From NCBI RefSeq assembly GCF_000473205.1, contig NZ_KI421507.1, positions 2,665,187 to 2,729,186 on the forward strand: a stretch of 64,000 nt of DNA, read 5' to 3'. Numbering within the stretch: position 1 is the stretch's first letter; each line of letters begins with the position of its first letter. The DNA comes from Pseudophaeobacter arcticus DSM 23566 (lineage in GTDB: Bacteria; Pseudomonadota; Alphaproteobacteria; Rhodobacterales; Rhodobacteraceae). The position numbers and the translations under genes were made by a program. This document shows, one piece after another, positions 29,500 to 38,952 of the stretch. The notes under the pieces are model-generated. The model made no database searches and was not told the origin of the DNA. It was given only the letters and a program-made list of their open reading frames with translations.

Positions 29500-32433
29500 T
29501 CAGGTCTCTTGCCTTGCGGGCGGCGGTATTTTCCCTTTGTCCCATTGGGCATTCATGATGCGGTTCAGCCAGGCAAGCCCGACCAGCGCCAGCCCAAGCC
29601 CCATAAAGGAAAATACCCGCGTCAGGCCGGACAACCCGCTCATATCCACCAGGAACACCTTGGCAATTGTCAGCACCACCCCGGCCATGGCCAGCCGCCG
29701 CAGCAGGTCCGAACGGCGCCAGAAGGCCAACATCAGCCCCCCGCCCGAGGCAACCAGCAAAGCCACCGTATAGGAATAGAGCTCAGCGTCGATCACCCCA
29801 GGGAGGCTCAGATCCTCGCCACGCCAGAACCGGCGGATCTCAAACGTGATATAGACCGCGCCCAGCATACTCGCGGCGCTACCAAACCCGATCCGAACCC
29901 AGCGGTTCAGATGGTCCAGCCGCAGCGCTGCAGCGGCGCAGACCGCCGCCAGCGGCAGATAGGCCGCTGCCAAACTGTCCAGGATCAGCGGCCCTCGCAC
30001 GATTTCGTCACTGGACAACAGTGGATTGGCAAAGGCAAACAGCCCACTCATGCAGCCAATGGCAGAGACCCCATAGCCCAGGATCAAGACCCCACGCAGC
30101 AGAGCTGAAAACGTACCGCTCAGGCGTATCCGATGCAGCTGGTTCACCAGAGAGGCGACCCAGACAGTAGCCATCAGCCCCATGCCCGCATGACCATAGC
30201 GCATCTGTTCTGGCAGCAGCCGCAGGATCAGCACAGCCAGGAACACCGCGCCAATCAATGCAGCGGCGCTTTCCAGCATCACCGTGGTTTTCTCACGCTG
30301 CTGTTGCCGTGCCAGCAGCCAGCCGGTTCCCAGCAGCGCAAAGCTGCCAAGATAGCCAAGGACAATTTGCACCAGCGGTGTCACATACTGCCAGCCCTCG
30401 TCGATATAGTCGCGGTCCAGCGCCCAGGCCACGCCAGGATCCAGCACCAGCCGATAGACAATGACCGCCACCGCAACCTGCACAAACAGCGCCAGGCCGG
30501 GCAGATCGTATTTCCGGTCGATCAGGACCACCAGCAGCGCCATGACAGCCAGGGCCAGGGTCAGCGCGGTTTGCGCCAGCACCAGAAAGAGCGCAAAGGC
30601 AATGAGGGTCAGCGCCGAAATGGCAAACAGCGCCACCCGCATCTCTTTTTGCCGCGCCCCCGGTCCACGGGCTGACCGCTCTGTCAAAAAGGTCATGCCT
30701 GCCGCCATGGCCAGCACCACCAAGGCCCAGGTATAAAGACCATGCACAGCGGCGGGCCTCCAGGTGAACTCGAGGATCAGGAGCAAGGCCGGAGCAAAAC
30801 TCGCCGCACAGAGCGCCCAGAATACCGGGAGGTTTGCGGAATGTGCCTCAGGCGCTTCGGCATCCCCCTCAGGCCCAGTCAGGCTCCACTGCATGCGCAG
30901 ATAGGCCAGCCCCGAGCCCAGCGCGCCAATTGCCACCAGAAACCACAGGATTTTCGGGGCCGGAGTCTCTGGCGGGCGGAGCGCGGCGGCATCAAATTCG
31001 CTGAACAGGGGGCCAAAGCTGAGCCCTTGAAGCAGGATAACTGCCAGGATCGCCAGTCCAGGTACCAAAGCATGATCAAACAATGCCGGGGCCTGCCGCA
31101 TCCAAAGCAGGCTGGCGAGCAACAGCACCATCAGTGTGAGCAAGGCAAAAACAACCACCGCCGCCTGATCTGTCTGCACAGCCACCAGAAGCGCAGCCGC
31201 CGCCGCCGCGCAGGTGGCAACCGCAGAAATCCGGGTGGGGAATTCAGGATAGATCCGTCGCCCCTGTTGCGGCAACAAGATCTCCGTCACCGCCGGGCCG
31301 GAATGATGTGGCCAGAGGCTGCGCTCGGGCAGGATCACCGCAGCGGCGGCAATCACCAACAGGGCGGTCAGGAAATGCGGCTCCCCTTCCCCTGACAGGT
31401 AGAGCAACAGACAGGCGGTGAGCGGCGCGGCCAGGGCAAGCCCTGAGATCCAGGCCCAGCGCTTGACCGTGTCCACCCCCAGCCCCACCGTCGCAATCAA
31501 GGCAAAGTAGTAGTAGAGAATCCAGGCGTCCTGCGATTGCCCCCCCACCAGAAAGGGAACTGCGCTGGCGCCCAACAGCCCCAGAGCGGTGAGGAAGGCG
31601 CCATAGAACCAGCCCAGAACCAGGGCCAGCAGCGACACCAGACAGAGGGCAACAAAGCTGGGGCCAGGATCAATCAGCTGATACATCACGCGTGCCGACA
31701 GCAGCCCGGCAAAAAGAGTTATCAACCCAGCCCCTGCCAATGCAGAGGGAAGATGCTGCGCAGCTCCATCCGTCGCATCGCCCAAACGACGCCGGATCGT
31801 TTCGGCGCCAAGAATGAGCGCCACGCCAAAGCCCAAAGAGGCCATGACCCGCCAGAAGGGCGTCAGAAGGCCGTTTTCAACGCCGTATTGCACCATAAAG
31901 AGCCCTGCCAGGGCCAGAGACGCGGCCCCTGCCACCAGAACCCAGTTCTCCCGCAGCCAGCCGCTGAGACCGGCAACAAGATCTGCCCGCAGAACAAAAG
32001 CGCGTGGCGGCTGAACCTGATCAATAGCGGGCTCGGCGGTCTCTTCGGCGCGCGGTGCCAACCCGGACTGATCCGTCTGTGTTGTACTGGCAAATGCGCC
32101 GGTGCTTTGCTCCGCTTGCGTCGGCGGCAGCAAACCCTCAGAACCGCCCCTGTCGTCTTCCACCCTGTCTTCGATCTGCGTGGCTGTGGTTTCTTCCTGA
32201 CGTGCCTCTCCCCAAGGATCTGCAGATTTGGCCGACAAAGCTGCCTCTTGCTGCGGCGTTTGCAGCTCTGCTGAGACCTTACTATTTGAGAGGCTGCTTT
32301 GCAGGGAGCGCATTTTGGCTTCCAAAGCACGCACCTGCGATTTCAGGCGCGTATGCGATACCAGAAGATAGGGAACACCAAGCAGAAAAAGCAGGCCAAG
32401 AAGCCCAATCAAACCCAAACCAAAATCAAGCAT
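29500..32433 (-). CDS. DUF2339 polytopic membrane protein
   Basis: A 977-residue protein. It has an N-terminal membrane segment, a short coiled coil (LKSQVRALEAKMRSLQSSL), then about 100 polar residues rich in Glu/Gln/Thr. More than twenty hydrophobic segments follow to the C-terminus. This layout and length match the DUF2339 family of inner-membrane proteins, whose function is not established. It ends at the shared terminator and no ribosome-binding site stands out. No partner genes are adjacent. Confidence 0.85.
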   Translation of the reverse strand: MLDFGLGLIGLLGLLFLLGVPYLLVSHTRLKSQVRALEAKMRSLQSSLSNSKVSAELQTPQQEAALSAKSADPWGEARQEETTATQIEDRVEDDRGGSEGLLPPTQAEQSTGAFASTTQTDQSGLAPRAEETAEPAIDQVQPPRAFVLRADLVAGLSGWLRENWVLVAGAASLALAGLFMVQYGVENGLLTPFWRVMASLGFGVALILGAETIRRRLGDATDGAAQHLPSALAGAGLITLFAGLLSARVMYQLIDPGPSFVALCLVSLLALVLGWFYGAFLTALGLLGASAVPFLVGGQSQDAWILYYYFALIATVGLGVDTVKRWAWISGLALAAPLTACLLLYLSGEGEPHFLTALLVIAAAAVILPERSLWPHHSGPAVTEILLPQQGRRIYPEFPTRISAVATCAAAAAALLVAVQTDQAAVVVFALLTLMVLLLASLLWMRQAPALFDHALVPGLAILAVILLQGLSFGPLFSEFDAAALRPPETPAPKILWFLVAIGALGSGLAYLRMQWSLTGPEGDAEAPEAHSANLPVFWALCAASFAPALLLILEFTWRPAAVHGLYTWALVVLAMAAGMTFLTERSARGPGARQKEMRVALFAISALTLIAFALFLVLAQTALTLALAVMALLVVLIDRKYDLPGLALFVQVAVAVIVYRLVLDPGVAWALDRDYIDEGWQYVTPLVQIVLGYLGSFALLGTGWLLARQQQREKTTVMLESAAALIGAVFLAVLILRLLPEQMRYGHAGMGLMATVWVASLVNQLHRIRLSGTFSALLRGVLILGYGVSAIGCMSGLFAFANPLLSSDEIVRGPLILDSLAAAYLPLAAVCAAAALRLDHLNRWVRIGFGSAASMLGAVYITFEIRRFWRGEDLSLPGVIDAELYSYTVALLVASGGGLMLAFWRRSDLLRRLAMAGVVLTIAKVFLVDMSGLSGLTRVFSFMGLGLALVGLAWLNRIMNAQWDKGKIPPPARQET

Positions 32434-32475
32434 AAACAGATCATTTCAAAGAGACAAAGTTGACGACAACGCTAT

Positions 32476-32697
32476 TCAAGTTCCCGGCTTCTGGCAAGCA
32501 AAGGACCGCAGGTCAGGCGCACCGCCGCTGACCATTTCAGCAAAGATCACAGCTTTGAGCGTTCCAGAGCAGCCGGTCCTGCGGACAACGCCAGGAGTAA
32601 CGGTTTTGATATCCTGCATTTTGGAAGTTGTCAGCGTTTGGGACCCAATGCGGCTCTCTACGCCATTGGGCAGCCGGGTTGCAGCAGAGAGCGTCAC
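32476..32697 (-). CDS. Possible small protein or 5'-damaged gene remnant
   Basis: A 73-residue frame from GTG 32697 with natural-looking composition (LPNGVESRIGSQTLTTSKMQ, TGCSGTLKAVIFAEM) and two Cys that could form a disulfide. A stop codon lies two codons upstream, and the Shine-Dalgarno match is poor. An AGGAGG further upstream (around 32717-32722) is out of register with this start. It may be a real small gene with an unusual start, or the 3' part of a gene broken by a frameshift near 32700. Confidence 0.35.
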   Translation of the reverse strand: MTLSAATRLPNGVESRIGSQTLTTSKMQDIKTVTPGVVRRTGCSGTLKAVIFAEMVSGGAPDLRSFACQKPGT

Positions 32698-32810
32698 CTG
32701 TCAGATCCAGAGGCTATGCCGCCTCCTGTCTCGCGGCAAACCCTGCCGTCCTCTGGATGGGAAGGCTGCGGCAAAAGCAGGCCCCGGATCAGGTCCTGTC
32801 AAACATGAGG

Positions 32811-32845
32811 TATAAAACGGTCTGGCGGGATGCCCGACCAGACCG
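32811..32845 (-). terminator. Terminator of the VOC-family gene
   Basis: CGGTCTGG-CGGG and CCCG-ACCAGACCG form a bulged stem over about 32818-32845, followed on the minus strand by TTTTAT. It lies 11 bp beyond the VOC gene stop. Confidence 0.65.
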
Positions 32846-32855
32846 CTGCAGGTGT

Positions 32856-33227
32856 TTAGCCAAACACATAGAAGGTCATTTTATTGCCATCAAGGTCACG
32901 CACATAGGCCCCGTAGAACCGATCCGGAATACGCTGGCCGGGCGCACCTTCGCAGGTCGCGCCAAGGGAAATTGCCTTGGCATATAGCGCATCAACCTCT
33001 TCTTTGTTCTTTGCCGCAAAGGCAACCATGTTGCCATTCCCCGGCTGCGGATCCTTTTTGTCATAGGGCACACAGACCGAAATCATCGGTTCCTTTGGCG
33101 TCGCCCCAATCATCGCAATGCGGCCCCCATCAATAATCACCTTCGCGCCGCGATCCGCAAAAAGATCACAGTAAAACGCCTTGGCTTTGTCCATATCCGA
33201 AGCGCCGACAGTTACATATCCTATCAT
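32856..33227 (-). CDS. VOC (glyoxalase/bleomycin-resistance) superfamily protein
   Basis: A 123-residue single-domain protein with paired beta-alpha-beta-beta-beta modules (MIGYVTVGASDMDKAKAFYC at the start, YVRDLDGNKMTFYVFG at the end). The final Asp/Glu pattern fits the family, but the substrate is not predictable. AGGA lies six bases before ATG 33227. It is monocistronic, with its own terminator downstream; an upstream in-frame start at 33284 would read through the chemoreceptor terminator and is rejected. Confidence 0.82.
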   Translation of the reverse strand: MIGYVTVGASDMDKAKAFYCDLFADRGAKVIIDGGRIAMIGATPKEPMISVCVPYDKKDPQPGNGNMVAFAAKNKEEVDALYAKAISLGATCEGAPGQRIPDRFYGAYVRDLDGNKMTFYVFG

Positions 33228-33282
33228 CATATTTCCTTTGTTTTTCCATAGGCTAGACATCACAAGGCACAGGTCAAGATCC

Positions 33283-33323
33283 AAAAAAAATTACCCCCCG
33301 TCCACAATCAAGTGGACGGGGGG
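33283..33323 (-). terminator. Rho-independent terminator of the second chemoreceptor gene
   Basis: CCCCCCGTCCAC (33294-33305) pairs with GTGGACGGGGGG (33312-33323), a 12-bp perfect stem. On the minus strand it runs into a tract of eight T (33290-33283). It lies 50 bp beyond the chemoreceptor stop. Confidence 0.88.
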
Positions 33324-33372
33324 ATCTGGTGGTACCAGCGGGTGTCAGACCTCTAGGCGGCGTGGGAAAGGA

Positions 33373-35181
33373 TCACCCAACCAGCCGGTCACTGTCAAAG
33401 TCATCTGCGCCAAAACCCGTGTCATCAAAGTCATCCGGGCCGAAGGTGTCGCCATGGACCATGTCTTGCGGACTCTGGGTTGCCCCCCCCGTTGCAAGGC
33501 TCTGCGAGGTTGGCTTGAGCCCCGAAACAAGTTGCGCCAATTCCGAAGCCGCCCGCTGCAGGCTTTTGCCCTGATCGCTGGATTTCAGAACCATGCTGGC
33601 GTTCTGCTGGGTCACCCGGTCCAGTTCGATCATGCCGGCATTGATTTCTGATATGGTCGAAGCCTGTTCCCCGGAGGAGGCCGCAATTTGGGTGGTAAGA
33701 GCTGACACTGACTGGATTTTCTCGATAATCTCATCCAAAGACCGACCTGCTTCGTCCACCAGCTCCACGCCAACTTTCACTTTTTCGGAACTGGTCCGGA
33801 TCAGTTCGCGAATTTCATTGGCCGAGGTCGCAGATTTCAACGCCAAAGAGCGCACCTCGGAGGCAACCACTGCAAAACCGCGCCCGACTTCACCTGCACG
33901 TGCGGCCTCGACCCCTGCGTTCAGAGCCAGCAGGCTGGTCTGGAAGGAAATATCATCAATCACGCTGTTGATCTCAGAGATCTTCTCGGAGGATTCATCA
34001 ATTTCCTTCATCGCCTGCACGGTACGCTGGACGATATCTCCGCTGCGCTGGGCAACTTTGCTGGTCTCAGAAATGGTGCCTTCGACCTCTTGCGTCTGCG
34101 TGGTGGCAGAGCGCACGTTTGAGGTGATGCTATCCAGTGCGGCGGCGGTCTCTTCCAGGGTTGCCGCCTGGTTTTCGGTCCGCTGCGACAGATCATCCGT
34201 GCCGGTAGCCATTTCGCCAATCTGTTGGTCCATCTGCGAAATGGTCACCAAAACGCGCCCAATCAAATCATCCAGGGTTTCAGCCGTCTGGTTAAAGTCC
34301 GAACGCAGAGCGGTGTATTCCGGGCTCATTTCCTTTTTGATCCGGTAAGACAGATCGCCTTTGGACAGTTGATTCAACCCGTTTGCCAGCTCTCGGACAA
34401 CCCCGGCCTGCTCTTCGGCAGCGGCTTTGGAGTTTTCTTCCAGTTCGGCATTGGCCCGCATGGCATCGACAAATTCCACAACGGCAGCGGCCAGACGGCC
34501 AAGCTCATCACCGCGACGCTTTTCTGGGACCGGGCTATGGGTGTCGCCGCTACGCAGGGCGTCAATCCGGTCAACAATCCGGTCCAGCGGCCGGGTCACC
34601 GAGGCTGCGGACAAATAAACGATCACACCAATCAGCAAGCAGATGGCGAGGCCAATGATAGCCGACTGCAGATAGAGCGAGGAAACAGTTGCGTGAATGG
34701 CGCCATTACTAAACCCCATGACCATCTGGCCAACATTTGTGCCATCAGGCTGTGTCAAAGGAAACTTCGCATAGACAACATTATTGACCTCAACTGATTT
34801 CTCAGCCGCTTCATCCTGCAAGAGACCCGCGACCTGCTCGGTCAGCTCTGCCCGGCGGTCTTCGTCGACAAAGATCTCCGAGAAGCTCTCGCCATCGACA
34901 ATGACCTGCACAAATAGGGCGTTTTCCATGTCAGCGATGCCCTGGATTGCCCCCATGGCCGCATCGCTGTTAAAGTCCCAAACCGCTGCAGCAACTGGCG
35001 GAACAACAAATCGCTGAGCCAGTTTTACCTCTTCATCAAAAGCGGCAAGCAAGGCTGTACTGTGCTTGGAGGCCCAAAAAACCGTATAGGCAAAATTCGA
35101 CAGAACGATACAGGCCAGAATGGGCAGAAGTAGCTTCTTCTTTATGGACATGCCCAATATCCGTTTTAGGTATCCCATCAT
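33373..35181 (-). CDS. Methyl-accepting chemotaxis protein
   Basis: A 602-residue chemoreceptor. TM1 is at about residues 15-37 and a periplasmic region of about 130 residues follows ([20 protein letters not shown], then [14 protein letters not shown]). TM2 is near 172-195, then HAMP, then the signalling domain with tip [21 protein letters not shown]. Unlike the other receptor here it lacks a C-terminal W-x-x-F pentapeptide and ends FDSDRLVG. It lies downstream of, and in the same direction as, an orphan periplasmic binding protein gene, which could supply ligand to it. Confidence 0.92.
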   Translation of the reverse strand: MMGYLKRILGMSIKKKLLLPILACIVLSNFAYTVFWASKHSTALLAAFDEEVKLAQRFVVPPVAAAVWDFNSDAAMGAIQGIADMENALFVQVIVDGESFSEIFVDEDRRAELTEQVAGLLQDEAAEKSVEVNNVVYAKFPLTQPDGTNVGQMVMGFSNGAIHATVSSLYLQSAIIGLAICLLIGVIVYLSAASVTRPLDRIVDRIDALRSGDTHSPVPEKRRGDELGRLAAAVVEFVDAMRANAELEENSKAAAEEQAGVVRELANGLNQLSKGDLSYRIKKEMSPEYTALRSDFNQTAETLDDLIGRVLVTISQMDQQIGEMATGTDDLSQRTENQAATLEETAAALDSITSNVRSATTQTQEVEGTISETSKVAQRSGDIVQRTVQAMKEIDESSEKISEINSVIDDISFQTSLLALNAGVEAARAGEVGRGFAVVASEVRSLALKSATSANEIRELIRTSSEKVKVGVELVDEAGRSLDEIIEKIQSVSALTTQIAASSGEQASTISEINAGMIELDRVTQQNASMVLKSSDQGKSLQRAASELAQLVSGLKPTSQSLATGGATQSPQDMVHGDTFGPDDFDDTGFGADDFDSDRLVG

Positions 35182-35456
35182 TTCACGCTCCGATTACTTA
35201 AGTCTACTTGTCTTGTTTCTAGGGTTCAGTCTCGCAGGGACTGTTCGTGTCGGCTGAAAATCATCATGTCATAGGGTGACAATCGAACCGTTTTCAAAGC
35301 CATCGGTGATATGCTCGGGGGCCCACCTTTGAGGAGGCTGGTGGCTCATCTGACTAAACTGAAGTCCCGGTCCCGTTTCTTGCTGTCTTGCAACGGGAAG
35401 GCTGCGCTGCCCCGCAGTCTACCCTTGCGGGCAGATCCCGGAACAGCGGCAATCAC

Positions 35457-36233
35457 TTAGTAAGACATGTAGTTGCCTTCGAGGGCATCACGATACTTGT
35501 CAGTCCATTTGGTGTTGATTTCGGCAATGGTCCCGGCCGCATCCAGCTCAGCAAAACAGCGGTCAAAATCGGCAGCCAATGCCGGATCCCTAAAGCTCAT
35601 TGCATAGGGGCTGGGGTCAAAAATAGCCCGGAATTCAATTGACTGGCTGGCGTCCACGCCCGAAGACGCCCCCCCTTCGCGCAACTGGCGCGCGAACTCG
35701 GCGAACAGCATACCATCGCCCAGGATACCATCTACCCGCTTACCATAAAGCAGTTTGCTCTGGGTTTTCTGGTCGGCCATTTCGCGGTAGGATTTAAACG
35801 TAGAGGTGCCACCGCCCAGACCTGGAATGATGTTGCTGGCGCCTTCAAAGGCAACGATATTCCAGCCTTCCAGATCAGAAAGCGCGGAGGCCTCATGGTC
35901 TGATGAGGTCAGATAGGACACGCCATTTTGATAGGAGATATAGGACTGAGTTTGTGTCCCCGCAGTTGGCATGCCCACGGGTACGGTCGCCACAGCATCC
36001 CCAGAGCCTTTCTCAAAAGACTGCCAATGGCGTGTGAAGGGTTGAACGGTAAATTTCGCGGTATGGCCACAATGCCCCAGCACGGCAGAAATAATTTCCG
36101 CCTCGCGACCGGTTCCATCCTTTTGAACCATTGGCGGCAGATCACCCGCCATAACTTCGATTTCGGCGGCCGTTGCGGCGCCAGAAAGGGAAACCAGTGA
36201 GGCAGACACGGCTGCCACAATTCCGAACTTCAT
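35457..36233 (-). CDS. Periplasmic solute-binding protein, family 3 type, without permease genes
   Basis: A 258-residue protein with a signal peptide (KFGIVAAVSASLVSLSGAATAA). The SBP_bac_3 fold is recognisable in MAGDLPPMVQKDGTGREAEI, the hinge region and the C-terminal PYAMSFRDPALAADFDRCF. The family usually feeds amino-acid ABC importers, but no permease or ATPase is adjacent. The next gene in the same direction is a chemoreceptor, 275 bp away. It may serve sensing rather than uptake. Confidence 0.82.
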   Translation of the reverse strand: MKFGIVAAVSASLVSLSGAATAAEIEVMAGDLPPMVQKDGTGREAEIISAVLGHCGHTAKFTVQPFTRHWQSFEKGSGDAVATVPVGMPTAGTQTQSYISYQNGVSYLTSSDHEASALSDLEGWNIVAFEGASNIIPGLGGGTSTFKSYREMADQKTQSKLLYGKRVDGILGDGMLFAEFARQLREGGASSGVDASQSIEFRAIFDPSPYAMSFRDPALAADFDRCFAELDAAGTIAEINTKWTDKYRDALEGNYMSY

Positions 36234-36657
36234 GTTTCGCTCCTAAAAAACTGCCCTCCCAAAGAAGCATGTTAGTCTTAAGACTGGATTACTTTTGGTC
36301 CAATAGCGCATGGAAGAACTCTTTAATGTTCACCCAATTGAATTCTTTACTTTGATATTAATTAAAACTGTAATCTTCCATTCAACCCTTTGGAGACTGA
36401 TCTGCAGCGGACAAAGCCGGTGCCCTGTTTCCCGCGCCAGGCAGATGGCTCTGTCCTGTGACCTACGAGCCCTGCACAAGCAGGGCTAGCCACAGATAGG
36501 GGCTATCGCGTCGAGGATACCAGGATCAGCCCACAGATAAGCGCGACCTGCGCGTTACCAATTGTCTGAACCGCGCGTTAAAGGACGCAGGATGTGAAGA
36601 GAGTTGCCGCCGTGGGCACACTGCAATCACTTTCGTCTGACGAAAGAGACAGCTTGC
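36234..36657. other. Intergenic region, no gene seen
   Basis: AT-rich near the binding-protein start (36330-36380), fitting a promoter. A small hairpin AGCCCTGC-ACAA-GCAGGGCT lies at 36468-36487. No convincing reading frame. Confidence 0.5.
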
Positions 36658-37080
36658 TCACTCAGCAGGAAGATTTGGTGCTTTTTCCAATTGCAAAAGC
36701 GCGTCCCATTCATCCACCAACACCCGTTTCAAATTGTCCATTGGAATCGGTTTGTAGAGATTGCGCCCAACCGAGAGATTTCTAGCCCGCGCCATCAGTT
36801 TTGCCGCCAACATCGGGGCATCGGCACCGCCCGTCATAAACCGAAACCGCAGCGGACGGGACACTTCCGACAATCCTTCGATTACCTCTATGCCATCTTT
36901 TTCCGGCATATTTATATCGACCAAGACCACCGCCGGGCCATCGCCTGAGTACAACAAGGCAAGCAGTTCATTTCCGTTTGAACAGGTTTGCACGGTCCAT
37001 CCCAACCGCTGTGCAACCGTCATAAGGTATTCTGCGAATTCAAAATTATCATCCGCTATATAGAGTTTTCGCTCAGACAT
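36658..37080 (-). CDS. Single-domain response regulator (CheY-like receiver)
   Basis: A 140-residue protein that is a receiver domain only. The acidic pair is D10-D11, the phosphoacceptor D55 is in VDINMP, the conserved Thr is at 83 (FMTGG) and Lys at 110 (YKPI). There is no output domain, so it must act by protein contact, for example on a kinase, phosphotransfer protein or motor. No histidine kinase is adjacent. A possible small gene lies 35 bp upstream in the same direction. Confidence 0.87.
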   Translation of the reverse strand: MSERKLYIADDNFEFAEYLMTVAQRLGWTVQTCSNGNELLALLYSGDGPAVVLVDINMPEKDGIEVIEGLSEVSRPLRFRFMTGGADAPMLAAKLMARARNLSVGRNLYKPIPMDNLKRVLVDEWDALLQLEKAPNLPAE

Positions 37081-37642
37081 TTCCGAAAACCAACTCCACT
37101 AAATTCCGCTTTCATTCACCCTGCAGGCTCTCGACACGCCAAAAAATCCACTTTTGTCGTGGTTTTCAAAGCCTTGACTATAGCGCTCCCGCCTTCACAG
37201 CATAGATGCACAGAATTCAATATTAAACACATTTTTTCATCCGGAACCTTACAAAACTCCAGAATGTCAAGCCATTGATGTATTTGGCACTCTGCAGTCA
37301 AAGGGGAAAGAGGCAGAGGAACCCCCCGCTGCCCTTTTTCTGTGAATTCACGCTTGCACCAGCGCCAAGAGCCGGCGCCTCCGCTCCATGGCGCACTGAG
37401 GCCTACTGAGGCCCACTGTCTCGGGCAACTTGGGGCATGCACCCGCAGCAGCCACAGCCCCCCCTATCAGGGAAACTCGCGCCAGATCAAACCCGCCAAA
37501 AGGCCGTGCGGTGGCGTCAACGCAATTGTCGAAGGCCATGGGCGCCCGAACGGAAGTCTCATTTCAAAACCACAGCGTATGGCCATCTGAAATCACGCAA
37601 AACGCATCCGGTGAGGTGGGGGTAAGTTGAGACAGATGTGAG
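37081..37642. other. Gap between the receiver gene and tRNA-Ser
   Basis: The only structure of note is a minus-strand frame at 37116-37442 whose last 60 residues look protein-like (listed separately). No repeats or terminators were recognised. Confidence 0.4.
37116..37295 (-). CDS. Possible small protein upstream of the receiver gene
   Basis: The minus-strand frame is open from 37442, but only the stretch starting near TTG 37295 looks coding. It contains ECQIHQWLDILEFCKVPDEK and then LILNSVHLCCEGGSAIVKAL, an amphipathic helix/strand alternation vaguely like a STAS or phosphotransfer-partner domain. There is no ATG except the internal Met before CLILN and no clear ribosome-binding site. It ends 35 bp before the receiver gene, which would fit an operon. 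Weak. Confidence 0.25.
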   Translation of the reverse strand, partial: AECQIHQWLDILEFCKVPDEKMCLILNSVHLCCEGGSAIVKALKTTTKVDFLACREPAG

Positions 37643-37732
37643 TGGCGGGGAGACAGGGATTCGAACCCTGGGAACGCTCTCACGTTCAACGGTTTTCAAG
37701 ACCGCCGCATTCGACCACTCTGCCACCTCCCC
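37643..37732 (-). tRNA. tRNA-Ser (anticodon TGA)
   Basis: A 90-nt class II tRNA with acceptor stem GGGGAGG/TCTCCCC, long variable arm, T-loop GGTTCGAATCC and encoded CCA. The anticodon loop CTTGAAA gives TGA. Confidence 0.96.
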
Positions 37733-38009
37733 GGTCTGGGGGCGGTTTAAGGTGCTGCAGGACAACACGCAAGAGGAAATTATTCCTGCTCGCAAATGCC
37801 CTGGAGATCTCCCCCAGTGAGGGGCAAGACCGTGCTGAGCCCGCAGGAAACGCGCGGGATCGCGCCCATCACCCAGCTTTTACAAACCACGCTCGGGCAT
37901 AGGGTTTTCATGACTGCCGCCGCAGGCTATCATTCGCCAAATCATAACGACGACCGGGAAATCCGGCGAGGTGCGCTTTGGCGCAATGAGCACAGGCAAG
38001 GAAATGATC

Positions 38010-38921
38010 ATGACACCAACCATGCCGAAATGGAGACCAAGATCTGGCCTCGCATTGATGGCGATCTCAGTGCTGGCACTCTCGGCCTGCGAAGAAGGCG
38101 CCAATCTCGGGTTTCTGAAGCCCAGGGCGGCAGAGACTGCAGTAACCGGCTCCAGCAGAACACAATTGGTCGAACGCGACGTCGAGGCCCCTGATGTGTT
38201 TCAGGTCAGTGAAGCCGGGCTCTGGGATGGTCGGCCATCGCTGGGCGGTGTCTGGGTGGCGCATCCAGATGCCAAAGACCCCGAACGCGTGATCATCCGC
38301 AACACCTCCAATGGGAAATTTGTCATCGGCGCCCTGTTCCGCCGCGAGCGCGAAATCCCCGGCCCCCGGTTGCAGATCTCTTCGGATGCGGCGGCGGCTC
38401 TGGGCATACTGGCAGGTGCTCCAATTGATTTGAATGTCACCGCCCTGCGCCGTGAAGCCGAAGAACAGCCAGAACCCGCGCTGGCGGACGCCACCCTGCA
38501 GGACAGCCCCCTGGAAGAGGCGGCAACCACAGCGCTTGGCGCGGATGAAATCGAAGCCACGCCGCTGGATCCGATTGCTGGCGCCGCCGCTGCGATTGAG
38601 GCCGCACCAGCGCCCAGTCCACAGGCGCCCAGTCCACAGGCTCCACGCCCGCAGGCGCCCGTTGCCCCGGCGCCGCGTGTCTCTTCGCTGGGCAAACCCT
38701 ACATTCAAATTGGCATTTTCAGCGTTGAAAGCAACGCAAAGAACACCGCCGCGCAGATGCGCAATGCCGGTTTGATCCCCACCGTGCTGGCGCAAACCGG
38801 GAATGGGAAACCATTCTGGCGCGTTGTGGTCGGCCCCGCCAAATCCAAGTCAGAACGCAGCCAGCTGCTGAAAAAGATTCAGGAAACCGGCTTTACCGAT
38901 GCCTATGCTGTCACCAATTAA
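38010..38921 (+). CDS. SPOR-domain lipoprotein
   Basis: A 303-residue protein with a lipoprotein signal ending in the lipobox LSAC (Cys near residue 27). A Pro/Ala-rich linker follows (PSPQAPSPQAPRPQAP), and then a C-terminal SPOR domain (YIQIGIFSVESNAKNTAAQM) that binds denuded septal peptidoglycan. The region between resembles RlpA-type proteins. ATG 38010 is preceded by AGGA at good spacing, better than ATG 37986 or 38004. It is the first gene of a conserved operon with the carboxypeptidase downstream. Confidence 0.85.
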   Translation: MTPTMPKWRPRSGLALMAISVLALSACEEGANLGFLKPRAAETAVTGSSRTQLVERDVEAPDVFQVSEAGLWDGRPSLGGVWVAHPDAKDPERVIIRNTSNGKFVIGALFRREREIPGPRLQISSDAAAALGILAGAPIDLNVTALRREAEEQPEPALADATLQDSPLEEAATTALGADEIEATPLDPIAGAAAAIEAAPAPSPQAPSPQAPRPQAPVAPAPRVSSLGKPYIQIGIFSVESNAKNTAAQMRNAGLIPTVLAQTGNGKPFWRVVVGPAKSKSERSQLLKKIQETGFTDAYAVTN

Positions 38922-38952
38922 CACCATCCCCACCCCCAAGGAGGTCGCAGGC

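Larger units (their letters stand above)
32434..32855. other. Gap between the DUF2339 and VOC genes
   Basis: It contains the terminator of the VOC gene (32811-32845) and one plausible small minus-strand reading frame (32476-32697, listed separately). The remainder shows no motif I recognise. Confidence 0.5.
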
